From NCBI RefSeq assembly GCF_001708505.1, contig NZ_CP015992.1, forward strand, positions 3,410,001 through 3,474,000: DNA of 64,000 nucleotides, given 5' to 3'. The DNA comes from Pseudomonas sp. TCU-HL1. GTDB lineage: Bacteria > Pseudomonadota > Gammaproteobacteria > Pseudomonadales > Pseudomonadaceae. Shown here piece after piece: positions 39,277 to 49,753 of this stretch. A model generated the notes under the pieces. That model was not told the origin of the DNA. It saw only the letters and a list, made by a program, of their open reading frames with translations, and did no database searches. Numbering within the stretch: position 1 is the stretch's first letter; every line of letters begins with the position of its first letter. The translations under genes and the position numbers were made by a program.

Positions 39277-40205
39277 ACCGCCACCTTCGCCAGGTTTTTC
39301 TCCACCAGGGACACGAACAGCTCCTCGAGGCGATTGGATTTGTTGCGCATGCTCAGCACGTCGACGTTCAGGGCGGCCAACTGGCGGAACAGCTCGGTCA
39401 GGCCCTGGGCTTTCTCAACCTGCACTTCCAGTGTGTGGTCATCCACCAGCTGGGCGGGGTAGCCATTGAGCTGGGGCAGCACTTCCAGAGGCTCCTTCAG
39501 GTCCAGCAGGAAGGTTTCCTTGTGCAGCTTCTTCAGCAACTCCTTCATGCTGGTGTTCTCGACGATGCGGCCGTGGTCGATGATGCCGATGTTGCGACAG
39601 AGCTGCTCGGCCTCCTCCAGGTAGTGCGTCGTGAGGATGATGGTGATGCCCTGCTCGTTGAGCTCGGTGAGGAAGCTCCACATGGAGCGGCGCAACTCGA
39701 TGTCCACGCCGGCGGTGGGTTCGTCGAGAATCAGCAGGCGCGGCTGGTGGACCAGCGCACGGGCGATCATCAGGCGGCGCTTCATGCCGCCGGACAGCTC
39801 GCGGGAAGCCGAGTCGCGCTTCTCCCAGAGGCCGAGTTGGGTCAGATACTGCTCGGCGCGTTCCCTGGCGACTTTCGCCGGAATGCCGTAGTAGCCCGCC
39901 TGGGTGACGACGATGTCGAACACCTTCTCGAACTGGTTGAAGTTGAACTCCTGGGGCACCACGCCGAGGCAGCGCTTGAGCGCGTAGGGCGACTTGTCCA
40001 GGTCATTGCCGAAGACATTGACGGTGCCGCTGGTCTTGTTCACCAGGGTGGACAGAATGCCGATGGTGGTGGACTTGCCCGCACCGTTGGGGCCGAGCAA
40101 AGCGAAGAAATCACCCTCGGCCACTTCCAGGTCGATGCCCTTGAGGGCCTGGAAGCCATTGCCGTAGGTCTTGGTCAACTGCCGGATGGACAGGGCGGAA
40201 CTCAT
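39273..40205 (-). CDS. ABC transporter ATPase, YadG-like
   Basis: ATP-binding subunit of 310 residues: Walker A GPNGAGKST near 38-46, signature LSGGMKRRL near 137-145, Walker B LLILDEPTAGVDIELR near 155-170, and a C-terminal extension from about 225 typical of the YadG/NodI group. It drives the ABC-2 permease encoded immediately downstream. The ATG is at 40205; the 316-base gap upstream holds only the small ORF described separately. Confidence 0.88.
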   Translation of the reverse strand: MSSALSIRQLTKTYGNGFQALKGIDLEVAEGDFFALLGPNGAGKSTTIGILSTLVNKTSGTVNVFGNDLDKSPYALKRCLGVVPQEFNFNQFEKVFDIVVTQAGYYGIPAKVARERAEQYLTQLGLWEKRDSASRELSGGMKRRLMIARALVHQPRLLILDEPTAGVDIELRRSMWSFLTELNEQGITIILTTHYLEEAEQLCRNIGIIDHGRIVENTSMKELLKKLHKETFLLDLKEPLEVLPQLNGYPAQLVDDHTLEVQVEKAQGLTELFRQLAALNVDVLSMRNKSNRLEELFVSLVEKNLAKVAV

Positions 40206-40287
40206 GATGGATTCGTCTGCTTCAAGGGAAAGGAGCTAGATAAGGCTGAATGCCGGCAAATTCAACTGCGGATCGCTGCACATCAGC

Positions 40288-40521
40288 CTAGGTTCCAGGG
40301 GCCGACTCGGCGAGCCCGATCACGTAAGCGCCGTCATGGCCACCTTTCGGTGTGTGACGCGCACCTTCAGGGTCGCACCAGAGCGCGTTGCGCACGCTGG
40401 TGAATTGATTCGCCCCCAGATCTTCAGCATTGCGACACTCCACGCCGGTTGGACAGGGGCACCATTCTAGGGCCCCGCTCTGGGCAACGGAATGCCGAAT
40501 CCTCCAGATCTGCTTTCGCAA
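40288..40521 (-). CDS. Possible small protein, 77 residues
   Basis: Open frame right after the HBM chemoreceptor stop, with TTG as the first possible start and no clear ribosome-binding site for it; an internal start after GGAGG is possible. The translated C-terminal part (ECRNAEDLGANQFTSVRNALWC, then KGGHDGAYVIGLAE) has a protein-like composition with three cysteines, unlike the shadow frames. No family recognised. It could be the last gene of the chemoreceptor transcript. Confidence 0.35.
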   Translation of the reverse strand: MRKQIWRIRHSVAQSGALEWCPCPTGVECRNAEDLGANQFTSVRNALWCDPEGARHTPKGGHDGAYVIGLAESAPGT

Positions 40522-42486
40522 TCAAAGCCGGAAGTGGCCCGCCATCCCCTGCAACTCCTGCCCCAAGCGGGCCAACTGCACGCTTGAGGACGCGGTTTCA
40601 TCCATGGCCATGGCCGACTGATCGGCGATATCACGGATGCTGGTGACGCTGCGATTGATTTCCTCGGCCACCGCGCTTTGCTGTTCAGCCGCCGCGGCGA
40701 TTTGCTGGTTCATCTGGTGGATCAGGGCCACGGCTTCGGCGATGCCAGCCAGGGCCTCCTCGGTCAGGTTGGCGTCCTGCACGGTCAGGCCCACGAGGCT
40801 GCCGCTCTGCTGCATGTGCTCCACCGAGCTGCGAACGCCGTCGCGCAAGGTGGCGATCAGCCGCTCGATTTCGGCCGTGGACTGCTGGGTACGCCGGGCC
40901 AGCGCCCGTACTTCATCGGCCACCACGGCGAAACCGCGCCCCTGCTCACCGGCGCGAGCCGCTTCGATGGCGGCGTTCAAGGCCAGCAGGTTGGTCTGTT
41001 CAGCCACGCTCTTGATCACGTCCAGTACGGTACCGATGCTCTGGGTGTCCTGGCTGAGGCGCTGGATACTGGCCGTGGTTTCGTCCATGGCGTGAGCCAG
41101 TTGGTTGACTCGTTCCAGGGTCTGGCGCACCACCTGGCTGCCGCTGCTGACGCGATTGTCGGCGGCCTCGGTAGAGCTGGCGGCGGCCTCGGCGTTGCGT
41201 GCGACTTCCTGCACGGTGGCCGCCATCTGGCTCATGGCCGTGGCCACCTGGTCGGTTTCTTCCTTCTGGCCGTTCACGCCCACGCGGGTCTGCTCGGTGA
41301 CGCTGGACAGCGCCTGGGCCGAAGTGGAGATCTGCGCCACGCCGCCCTGCAGGCGGCCAACCATGTCCCGCAGGTTGCCGGACATGCCCTGCATGGCTTC
41401 CATCAGTTGGCCGATCTCGTCACGGCGCTGCACCTCGATGCTGGCGCTCAGGTCGCCGCCGGCAATCTGCTGGGCCAGACCGATGACGCGGCGCAACGGC
41501 CGGACAATCAACACGCTGATCAACGCCGTGGCGGCCAGGCCAATCAACAGGGCGGCCGCAGCTGCCAGCAGGATCAGTAGCGAACTGGCGTCCTGCTGGG
41601 CGCGCATATCGGCCCTCTGCAGTTCAGAGGCACGTTCTACGGCCTGCACGACACGATCGGCCTGGGCGGCCAGGTTCGCGTATTCCTGGCGCTGTTGCTC
41701 CAGGATGGCGGTGTACTCCTTGAGGCGTTCGTTGAAGGAGTCGACGTTGCCGATCACTTCCGTCAACACGGCGGCGTATCCGGGGTCCTGCATGGCATCG
41801 CGCAGTTCGGCCGCGAGCTTCTGGGCGTCCAGGGCTTCCTGGATCTGCGGGGCGCCCGCTTCGCTGGCACCGCGGCTCTGCTCCAGGCGCAGGCGGGCCT
41901 GATTGAGGGCCTGCAACAGCAACTGATACACGCGGCTGATCTGGCCGCCCTGCTCCACCAGGTCGGCGCCCTGGCCGCCCTGGGAGCTTTTCAGCAGGTC
42001 GACGCCATCCTCGTTCAGGCCACTCTGCAGCACGTCGAGGCTGTTGGAGGCGCTGACCACCAGCCAATTGGCCGCGTCCAGTGCCAGGCGCTGGTTGTCG
42101 CTGAGTTCCACATAACGGTCGAAGGCACCACGGTACTCGGCCATGGCCTGGGTGACCTCGCCCAACGCCGCTCGGCCAGGGCTGGAAAGCTGCGCGCCCA
42201 GGGCTTCGCTGCGAGCGACTATGGCCTCGGCCTGATGGCGCAGCGCCTCGGCATGTTTGGCGTCGGAGGTGAGGGCGTAGTCCTTCTCCGTGCGCCGGAT
42301 CATCTGCACATCGCTATTGATGGCGCGCATTTCCTCCAGCAAGCGGGCCCGGTCATCCACCGCGCGCAGGGCGGTGAAGCCCGTGGCCGCCACCACCAGG
42401 GTCAGCAGCAGCACCGTGCCAAAACCCAGCATCAGCTTGTTGGCGGTACTCAGGCTCGCCAACCTACGTTGCAAGACAGTCCACAT
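40522..42486 (-). CDS. Methyl-accepting chemotaxis protein with HBM-type sensor
   Basis: Transmembrane chemoreceptor of 654 residues. TM1 is at about 18-38; a long all-helical periplasmic region (about 40-310) without PAS/Cache motifs fits the helical bimodular (HBM) sensor of McpS-like receptors. TM2 (about 312-335) is followed by HAMP and a signalling domain with the conserved tip EQTNLLALNAAIEAARAGEQGRGF in two parts. HBM receptors in pseudomonads respond to organic acids; the ligand here is unknown. ATG 42486 gives MWTVLQRRLASLS; the frame itself opens far upstream at 42837. Confidence 0.85.
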   Translation of the reverse strand: MWTVLQRRLASLSTANKLMLGFGTVLLLTLVVAATGFTALRAVDDRARLLEEMRAINSDVQMIRRTEKDYALTSDAKHAEALRHQAEAIVARSEALGAQLSSPGRAALGEVTQAMAEYRGAFDRYVELSDNQRLALDAANWLVVSASNSLDVLQSGLNEDGVDLLKSSQGGQGADLVEQGGQISRVYQLLLQALNQARLRLEQSRGASEAGAPQIQEALDAQKLAAELRDAMQDPGYAAVLTEVIGNVDSFNERLKEYTAILEQQRQEYANLAAQADRVVQAVERASELQRADMRAQQDASSLLILLAAAAALLIGLAATALISVLIVRPLRRVIGLAQQIAGGDLSASIEVQRRDEIGQLMEAMQGMSGNLRDMVGRLQGGVAQISTSAQALSSVTEQTRVGVNGQKEETDQVATAMSQMAATVQEVARNAEAAASSTEAADNRVSSGSQVVRQTLERVNQLAHAMDETTASIQRLSQDTQSIGTVLDVIKSVAEQTNLLALNAAIEAARAGEQGRGFAVVADEVRALARRTQQSTAEIERLIATLRDGVRSSVEHMQQSGSLVGLTVQDANLTEEALAGIAEAVALIHQMNQQIAAAAEQQSAVAEEINRSVTSIRDIADQSAMAMDETASSSVQLARLGQELQGMAGHFRL

Positions 42487-42748
42487 GCTCCAACCTCCCC
42501 ACAAGGCGACAACTGCATGGACGCGATCTGCTATCCGCTTCCCTGAAGGGGCGACCATAGGAGCAGCGCAATACTGGCGACAAGCCAGAATCCTGCGCCA
42601 TGAGTGGTCATGCTGTTTTTGACTAACTGGAGGTCGTTTCTGGATAGCTTCCCATGCTTCCGACAGCAATGAGGGAACTGACCCAGGCCAACAAAGAATC
42701 TTCCTACAAGGTCTAGGCTTGCCCCATGGAAACGCCACGGAGGACGAC

Positions 42749-45436
<2,688 letters not shown>

Positions 45437-45503
45437 GCACCTAAAGCCCAGGTAGCGCTGCGCAGTCTCATTTCGCGGCGCTGTTTTCATTTGAACTTGG
45501 GAA

Positions 45504-45523
45504 ACCACGTCCTGAGGACGTGG
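45504..45523. repeat. REP-like hairpin CCACGTCC-TGA-GGACGTGG
   Basis: Perfect 8-bp stem with a TGA loop about 70 bases after the P-type ATPase stop; no T-run follows. A similar hairpin (TCCACGTTC-TAC-GAACGTGGA) lies on the other side of the IS481 element at 47029-47049. Confidence 0.55.
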
Positions 45524-45603
45524 TCATGAGTCACCGGCTCTGCCTGTGACGATTCGAGTCAGCGAACCAGCAGGATGACGCCGGTCCCGTAGGGTGCGCC
45601 GCG

Positions 45604-46891
45604 TGTTCAGCCGGGATAGATGGGTAACGCTTGTCGGGAGACATGGGTAACGGGTTGATGATCATGTCTTGCCCGGTCTCAAGTCGACTTGGCGCAGGGT
45701 CTTGTGGATGAACACCACATCGTAGACGCCATCGACGGCGGTGGGGCGGAGAGCGACGCGTTCCCCGTACAGCCCCCCGCCGACGAACAGGCTGCGTCCC
45801 TGGAAACTGACCTGGCCGACGCGGCCGACCTTGAGCACCCGGTCGCCCGGTTCGTAGTCCAGCTCAGGCAATTGCTCCGGGTAGCTGCGCCGGCTTGGCT
45901 GGTAGCGCGTGATCGGTGGCAGTTGGCCCAGCGCCTCATGCGGGCGGTCGTGGTTGTACTGCTCCCGCCAGTGCGCCATCGCCTGCTGGCAGTGCGCCAA
46001 GTCGCGAAACGAGCGCTGCAGTAACTCGCGCTTGAGTGTCTGGTGGAAGCGTTCCAGCTTGCCCTGGGTCTGCGGATGATGAGGGCGGCTGTGGCTGACC
46101 TCGATGCCGAGCCGCATCAGCCAGACCTCCAGGGCGGACAGGCCGCCCGCGATGTTCGAGCCCCAGGGCGGACCGTTGTCGGCGGTGATCCGGCGCGGTA
46201 GGCCATAGCGGCGAAAGACCTGGATCAGGTGCGGTCGAACCAGTTCGAGGCGCTCGCCCTCGCAGGCCTCCAGGCAGAGGGCAAAGCGTGAGTGATCATC
46301 CAACAGCGTCAACGGGTGGCAGCGCGACGAGCGGCCGTCGGCGAGCGGGAAGTGGCCCTTGAAGTCCATCTGCCAGAGCTCGTTCGGCTGGCAGTGCTCG
46401 AAGCGCTGCGTGGCCGGAGCTTCGGCCTCCTCGGCGTGGTAGCGCACCCGGCAACCATGGCGGCGGAGGATGGCGTCGAGGGTGCTGTGGTGGGGACGCT
46501 CGAACGCGGCCGGCAGCAGGCCGCGCAGCTTGCGGGCGCCCCAATACGGGAAACGGTGGTGCAACTGCACCACCGCCTGTTCCAAGTCCGGGTCGCTGCG
46601 CCCAGGGCTGTGCAACGGCCGGCGTGAGCGCTCCTGCAACCCCGCATCGCCGTGCTCGCGGTGGCGCTGTAACCATTTGTAGGCGGTTTTCGGGCTGATG
46701 CCGTAGCGCCGACACAGCTCCCGCACGTTGCTCTGCGGTTGTTCGGCCAACCGCACAAACTCGCGTCGAATCGACATGGTGGTGCACTCCTGCCACGGCA
46801 TCGCTCGAACTCCAGAGTCGAAGGATTCCGTAAGCCTAAATGCGTTACCCATGTCTCCCGACACCCGTTACCTATGTCCCCCGGCTGAACA
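45604..46891. mobile_element. IS481-family insertion sequence, complete
   Basis: 1288-bp element with imperfect terminal inverted repeats of about 50 bp, both beginning TGTTCAGCCGGG and sharing TGTCGGGAGACATGGGTAACG internally. A 5-bp target duplication CCGCG flanks it (45599-45603 and 46892-46896). Removing the element restores an intergenic GTAGGGTGCGC palindrome whose arms are now 45589-45603 and 46892-46956. Confidence 0.9.
45662..46801 (-). CDS. IS481-family transposase
   Basis: DDE transposase of 379 residues from ATG 46801 (MPWQECTTMSIRREFVRLAE). An N-terminal helix-turn-helix (ELCRRYGISPKTAYKWLQRH near 30-49) precedes an rve integrase core with the acidic residues in LWQMDFKGHF, TADNGPPWGS and KLERFHQTLKREL. 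The frame is intact and appears functional. It occupies nearly all of the IS. Confidence 0.92.
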   Translation of the reverse strand: MPWQECTTMSIRREFVRLAEQPQSNVRELCRRYGISPKTAYKWLQRHREHGDAGLQERSRRPLHSPGRSDPDLEQAVVQLHHRFPYWGARKLRGLLPAAFERPHHSTLDAILRRHGCRVRYHAEEAEAPATQRFEHCQPNELWQMDFKGHFPLADGRSSRCHPLTLLDDHSRFALCLEACEGERLELVRPHLIQVFRRYGLPRRITADNGPPWGSNIAGGLSALEVWLMRLGIEVSHSRPHHPQTQGKLERFHQTLKRELLQRSFRDLAHCQQAMAHWREQYNHDRPHEALGQLPPITRYQPSRRSYPEQLPELDYEPGDRVLKVGRVGQVSFQGRSLFVGGGLYGERVALRPTAVDGVYDVVFIHKTLRQVDLRPGKT

Positions 46892-46956
46892 CCGCGCGCA
46901 CCGTGAGACAGGCTCGGTGTCGCAACCATCGCCTCGGTGCGCATGGCGCACCCTAC
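46892..46956. repeat. Right part of a palindrome split by the IS481 element
   Basis: CCGCGCGCACC...GGTGCGCATGGCGCACCC then TAC. With the left part at 45589-45603 (GTAGGGTGCGCCGCG) it reconstitutes a GTAGGGTGCGC-family palindrome like those in the liu operon. The rest of 46957-47101 contains small stem-loops (GCCCCCTTATAGGGGGC near 47003 and a hairpin at 47029-47049) and no gene. Confidence 0.7.
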
Positions 46957-47101
46957 TGCTGGGCACGGCGGCGGAGATCAGCTGGGTGCTGCGTGTGGGA
47001 TGGCCCCCTTATAGGGGGCAAACACAAGTCCACGTTCTACGAACGTGGATCTTTACTCAAGGCGGGCAAAACACACTGGCCTGAAGTGCGATAGCTGCAG
47101 C

Positions 47102-47710
47102 TCAGGTCGGCCGCACCATGTTGAAGGTCTCGCGGGTGCGGGTGTAGGCGCTGCCGCCCAAGCGACCTACCAGATCCAGGCGTTGCGGGTCCACGCGGCC
47201 GGCCTCGGTCAACACGGCATCATCGATATGCGCCAGCAGCACTTCGGCGAACACCAGGTGGCAGTTGGGATTGGCCCGGGGATAAGGTTGCACCTCCGCC
47301 AGCCTGCACTCGAAGGCTACCGGCACTCCCTGCACACGCGGCGCCCGCACGCGCAGCGACGACGCGCTGGCAATGCCGCACTTCTCGAACTCGCTCACGC
47401 CGTGGGGCAGCCACGCCGCACTGGCATTCATCGCCTCGGCCTGCTCGAAGGACACCAGCTGGATCACCAGTTCGCCGGTGTCCTGCACATTGTGCAGGGT
47501 GTCCTTCAGCTGCCCGTTGTCGCGGGTATTGATGTTCACCAGCAAGGTCGGCGGGTTATCGCTGATGACCTGGAAGAAGCTGAACGGTGCCAGGTTGCTG
47601 ACCCCGTCCTTCGACAGGGTGGATACCCAGGCGATGGGGCGCGGCGTGACCGTGGACGCCAACCAGCGGTAGGCATCCAGGGGGGCCAACTGGGTGAAAT
47701 CGAGTTGCAT
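47102..47710 (-). CDS. Flavin reductase-like domain protein
   Basis: FMN-binding split-barrel protein of 202 residues. VTPRPIAWVSTLSKDGVSNLAPFSFF near 21-46 is the hallmark flavin-binding segment of the flavin reductase-like family, followed by DTLHNVQDTGELVIQLV. It may supply reduced flavin or use flavin as cofactor. ATG 47710 gives MQLDFTQLAPLDAYRW; the frame opens 25 codons earlier. It is followed by palindromes and the IS481 element. Confidence 0.85.
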   Translation of the reverse strand: MQLDFTQLAPLDAYRWLASTVTPRPIAWVSTLSKDGVSNLAPFSFFQVISDNPPTLLVNINTRDNGQLKDTLHNVQDTGELVIQLVSFEQAEAMNASAAWLPHGVSEFEKCGIASASSLRVRAPRVQGVPVAFECRLAEVQPYPRANPNCHLVFAEVLLAHIDDAVLTEAGRVDPQRLDLVGRLGGSAYTRTRETFNMVRPT

Positions 47711-47781
47711 GAACGAGGCTCCAGCAGGGAGGAAGCCGCGATTATGCCTCGGCGTCCGGGGCGGCGACACAGAGGGACTGG

Positions 47782-48291
47782 TCAATCACCGGTAGCTGGT
47801 GGACCTTCAGCAGCCGCGATACCGGCCTCATGTCGCGACACCACGCCCTTACCCAGCCCTACCTGGACCTGGGCCATCTCATCCGCCTCGGTCTCCGCCT
47901 CCGAACCGTTCGACACGCCCGGCCCCATGGCCTGCCGGGCCGACTGGATCAGCTGGAGGTTGAGGTTGCGCAACGCGGCATCGTTGCGGGCGCGCGCATT
48001 GGACCGCGTGGCCAGCGCTACAGCCTGCGCGTACTGCCCCTGCTGAAAACGCACCTGCCCGAGGTGGTGCAAGGTCGCGGGATTGTTCGGCTCGATAAGC
48101 AAGGCACGCTCCAGCGTATTACCAGCCATTTCCACCTCACCAAATTCCAATTGCAGCGACGCAGCCTCCAGCAGCGCGATTGACGCACTCTTGCTCTGCT
48201 GGGCCTCGCGGCGATCGGCGGAATACGCAGGCAGCGAAGCGGCCGCGTAGAGGGTGAGCATCAGGATCGACATGAAACGCTTGGCTTGCAT
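47782..48291 (-). CDS. Exported TPR-containing protein
   Basis: About 169 residues with a signal peptide (MQAKRFMSILMLTLYAAASLPAYSA). The mature part includes tetratricopeptide-like helices: SASIALLEAASLQLEFGEVEMAGNTLERALLIEPNNPATLHHLGQ and QGQYAQAVALATRS (in parts), then a low-complexity acidic tail (EAETEADEMAQVQ). Start is ATG 48291 or ATG 48273; the first is preferred for the signal peptide n-region. Role unknown, perhaps envelope assembly. It is divergent from dusA. Confidence 0.65.
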   Translation of the reverse strand: MQAKRFMSILMLTLYAAASLPAYSADRREAQQSKSASIALLEAASLQLEFGEVEMAGNTLERALLIEPNNPATLHHLGQVRFQQGQYAQAVALATRSNARARNDAALRNLNLQLIQSARQAMGPGVSNGSEAETEADEMAQVQVGLGKGVVSRHEAGIAAAEGPPATGD

Positions 48292-48605
48292 CGAGAGTGC
48301 ACTCAACTGACGTCAGGAATGGCGAGTTACAGGTCCAGCCTGTTATCGGTTATACGCGCCGCCCCGGCGTTACATGCATGAGCCTGGGGCCAGGCACAAC
48401 GGCGAAATCCGACCTTCGCCTATGCCCTGAAGTTCCCGCAGAGCGGCTGCCAACGCCACGTTTCCTGCCGACTCCTTCAAGCGCCCCGGCAGGACGACTC
48501 GACGGCAACGCCTGGCCGAGAGGCCATCAGGACGAGAAATCCCGCTTCCTGATAAACTACGTGCCCTTCAACGCCCCTGGCGCCGCAACACAGCCCTCAT
48601 TACCG

Positions 48606-48689
48606 ATGAACCAGCCGCAAGCCCAACTCCAACCCGCCGCCCGCCCTGCCCTGTCTCGCCGCTTCTCCGTGGCGCCGATGATGGACTGA
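48606..48689 (+). pseudogene. dusA: 5' fragment of dusA disrupted by prophage integration
   Basis: ATG 48606 opens a frame encoding 27 residues ending ALSRRFSVAPMMD and then TGA. This is the N-terminus of tRNA-dihydrouridine synthase A, where SVAPMMDWTDRH is normally the first flavin-binding strand. The match stops exactly at MMD. The 5' end of dusA is a known integration site for prophages and islands, so this is the chromosomal side of attL. The rest of dusA is expected beyond the right end of the prophage, outside the window. Alternatively, the phage supplies a substitute 5' end there. Confidence 0.8.
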
Positions 48690-48903
48690 AGCGACTGAGC
48701 TCTGCAGGCCTGATGAACAGTGGCCTAGAGCGTCCCACCTCCTTCCCGTAGCACTGTTTTAAGCATTTCCCACCATTTTTCTGCGCTGATTGATCCACTC
48801 ACCTGGACGGTACAGGGGAGTTGGAGAGTTGCGCCGTGCCTCCTCAATAAGCTTTTTCAGCCAGTGAGAAGAAAACTGGAAAACGCCTCCGCGTTTGCAG
48901 AGG

Positions 48904-49233
48904 TCGATTTTTCGGGAAGGCCATCGGAAAAAGGTAATTCTGGTAAGCCGATTTTTAGAATCAGATTTAATCTAATAGATTCAATGGCTTATAAGTATTT
49001 ATTAATGGTAATTTTTGGGTAAGTGGATGGTAAGTCAATTACCCAAGAGCCGGTATTTTCCCTCTAAGAAAAAATCCTTATAAATCAATAGCCTCACCCT
49101 ACCCCGCATAAAAAATTACCGAAAATTACCCGGCCGGGTAAGCGCTCAATGCCTAGTGCCACGGGACTTTCAGCACTTCGAAAAAGTCGAATTCCCCAAA
49201 TTACCTTTTCCCGATGGCCTTCCTGAAAATCGA
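48904..49233. repeat. 36-bp inverted repeat enclosing a cluster of GGTAA/TTACC motifs
   Basis: Arms at 48904-48939 and 49199-49233 match in reverse complement over about 35 bp (TCGATTTT..GGAAGGCCATCGG.AAAAGGTAATT) with about three differences. Between and within them are ten GGTAA/TTACC motifs: 48933, 48942, 49007, 49018, 49029, 49039, 49116, 49126, 49137, 49201 (approximate). The segment is much more AT-rich than its surroundings. No convincing gene is present in 48690-49397. Best guess: arm-type binding sites for the phage recombination proteins. Confidence 0.65.
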
Positions 49234-49397
49234 AGGGGCCACTCCCCCCGCAGAGACCACTGGTCTGTCCCGGAGTCACCAGTAGCTGCATATATCTGCA
49301 GGGCCGTACCATCTCCTCCAACGTGTGCCCAACAGCCACCCTGCTAGCTTTCCGGGGCCCCGAAGGCGCGCAGAAAAATCGACCTATTTAGAGCGGA

Positions 49398-49416
49398 GGC
49401 GTGGCGGGGGGACGAC
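49398..49416. other. Candidate cos (cohesive end) site
   Basis: GGCGTGGCGGGG followed by GGACGAC. The first 12 bases equal the conserved part of the cohesive ends of the P2/186 phage group, as I recall them (GGCGTGGCGGGG...). The position between att and the gene-Q side matches the attP-cos order of phiCTX. Sequence match by memory only. Confidence 0.5.
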
Positions 49417-49485
49417 GGCGCGCGCCGGGCGCAGATCGGCCCGGCGCCGCTGCCCGCTGCGAGCCGTTGGTGAGGCGCCCTGAAG

Positions 49486-49514
49486 TTGACCGCCCTAAAG
49501 CTTGCGGATATCGT
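49486..49514 (+). promoter_or_regulatory. Candidate sigma-70 promoter for the C4-like RNA/antirepressor operon
   Basis: TTGACC (49486-49491), 17-base spacer, TATCGT (49509-49514), about 55 bases upstream of the first hairpin of the C4-like leader. Confidence 0.45.
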
Positions 49515-49567
49515 GCGCCCGTCGCTGTAAGTCCAGCGGCACGGGATTGGCGTCCCGGATAATCAGG

Positions 49568-49605
49568 CGGACACGACCGCCGATAGCGCGGTTTTTTTGT
49601 GTCCG
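49568..49605 (+). terminator. Nested terminator-like hairpin at the head of C4-like leader 1
   Basis: Inner GC stem CCGC-GATAGC-GCGG followed by seven T, enclosed in an outer stem CGGACAC/GTGTCCG. An equivalent structure heads leader 2 at 62698-62734. It could terminate upstream transcription or act as an attenuator ahead of the C4-like core. Confidence 0.6.
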
Positions 49606-49625
49606 CAGCATGGCAAGCCTGTTAT

Positions 49626-49720
49626 GGGCGGGCCGTGCGTGGGTGCCTTCGGGCACGCCGGTCCTGATTCCGGTACGCCAACCCGCACGGTTCCGCCCAC
49701 CCAAATTGGCGTTTGGGTGG
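49626..49720 (+). ncRNA. C4-type antisense RNA, copy 1
   Basis: Structured leader: outer stem GGGCGG/CCGCCC plus CCGTGC/GCACGG and GGGT/ACCC, enclosing two hairpins (GCC-TTCG-GGC and GCCGG-TCCTGATT-CCGGT), then a 9-bp hairpin CCACCCAAA/TTTGGGTGG. The 8-nt loop TCCTGATT (49662-49669) is the exact complement of AATCAGGA (49737-49744), the ribosome-binding site of the next ORF. In phages P1 and P7 the C4 RNA controls the icd-ant operon in this way; here a small ORF and a BRO-N antirepressor follow in the same order. Confidence 0.75.
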
Positions 49721-49753
49721 CGGAGAACACACCGCTAATCAGGAGTCTTTGTC

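Noticed and set aside
48297..48605. Upstream in-frame extension of the dusA fragment
   Set aside because: The extension reads through the dusA promoter region and has no DusA-like sequence; ATG 48606 gives the known N-terminus.
49094..49339. 81-residue minus-strand frame in the att region
   Set aside because: It runs across one arm of the inverted repeat and several GGTAA motifs, has no RBS and no protein-like pattern.
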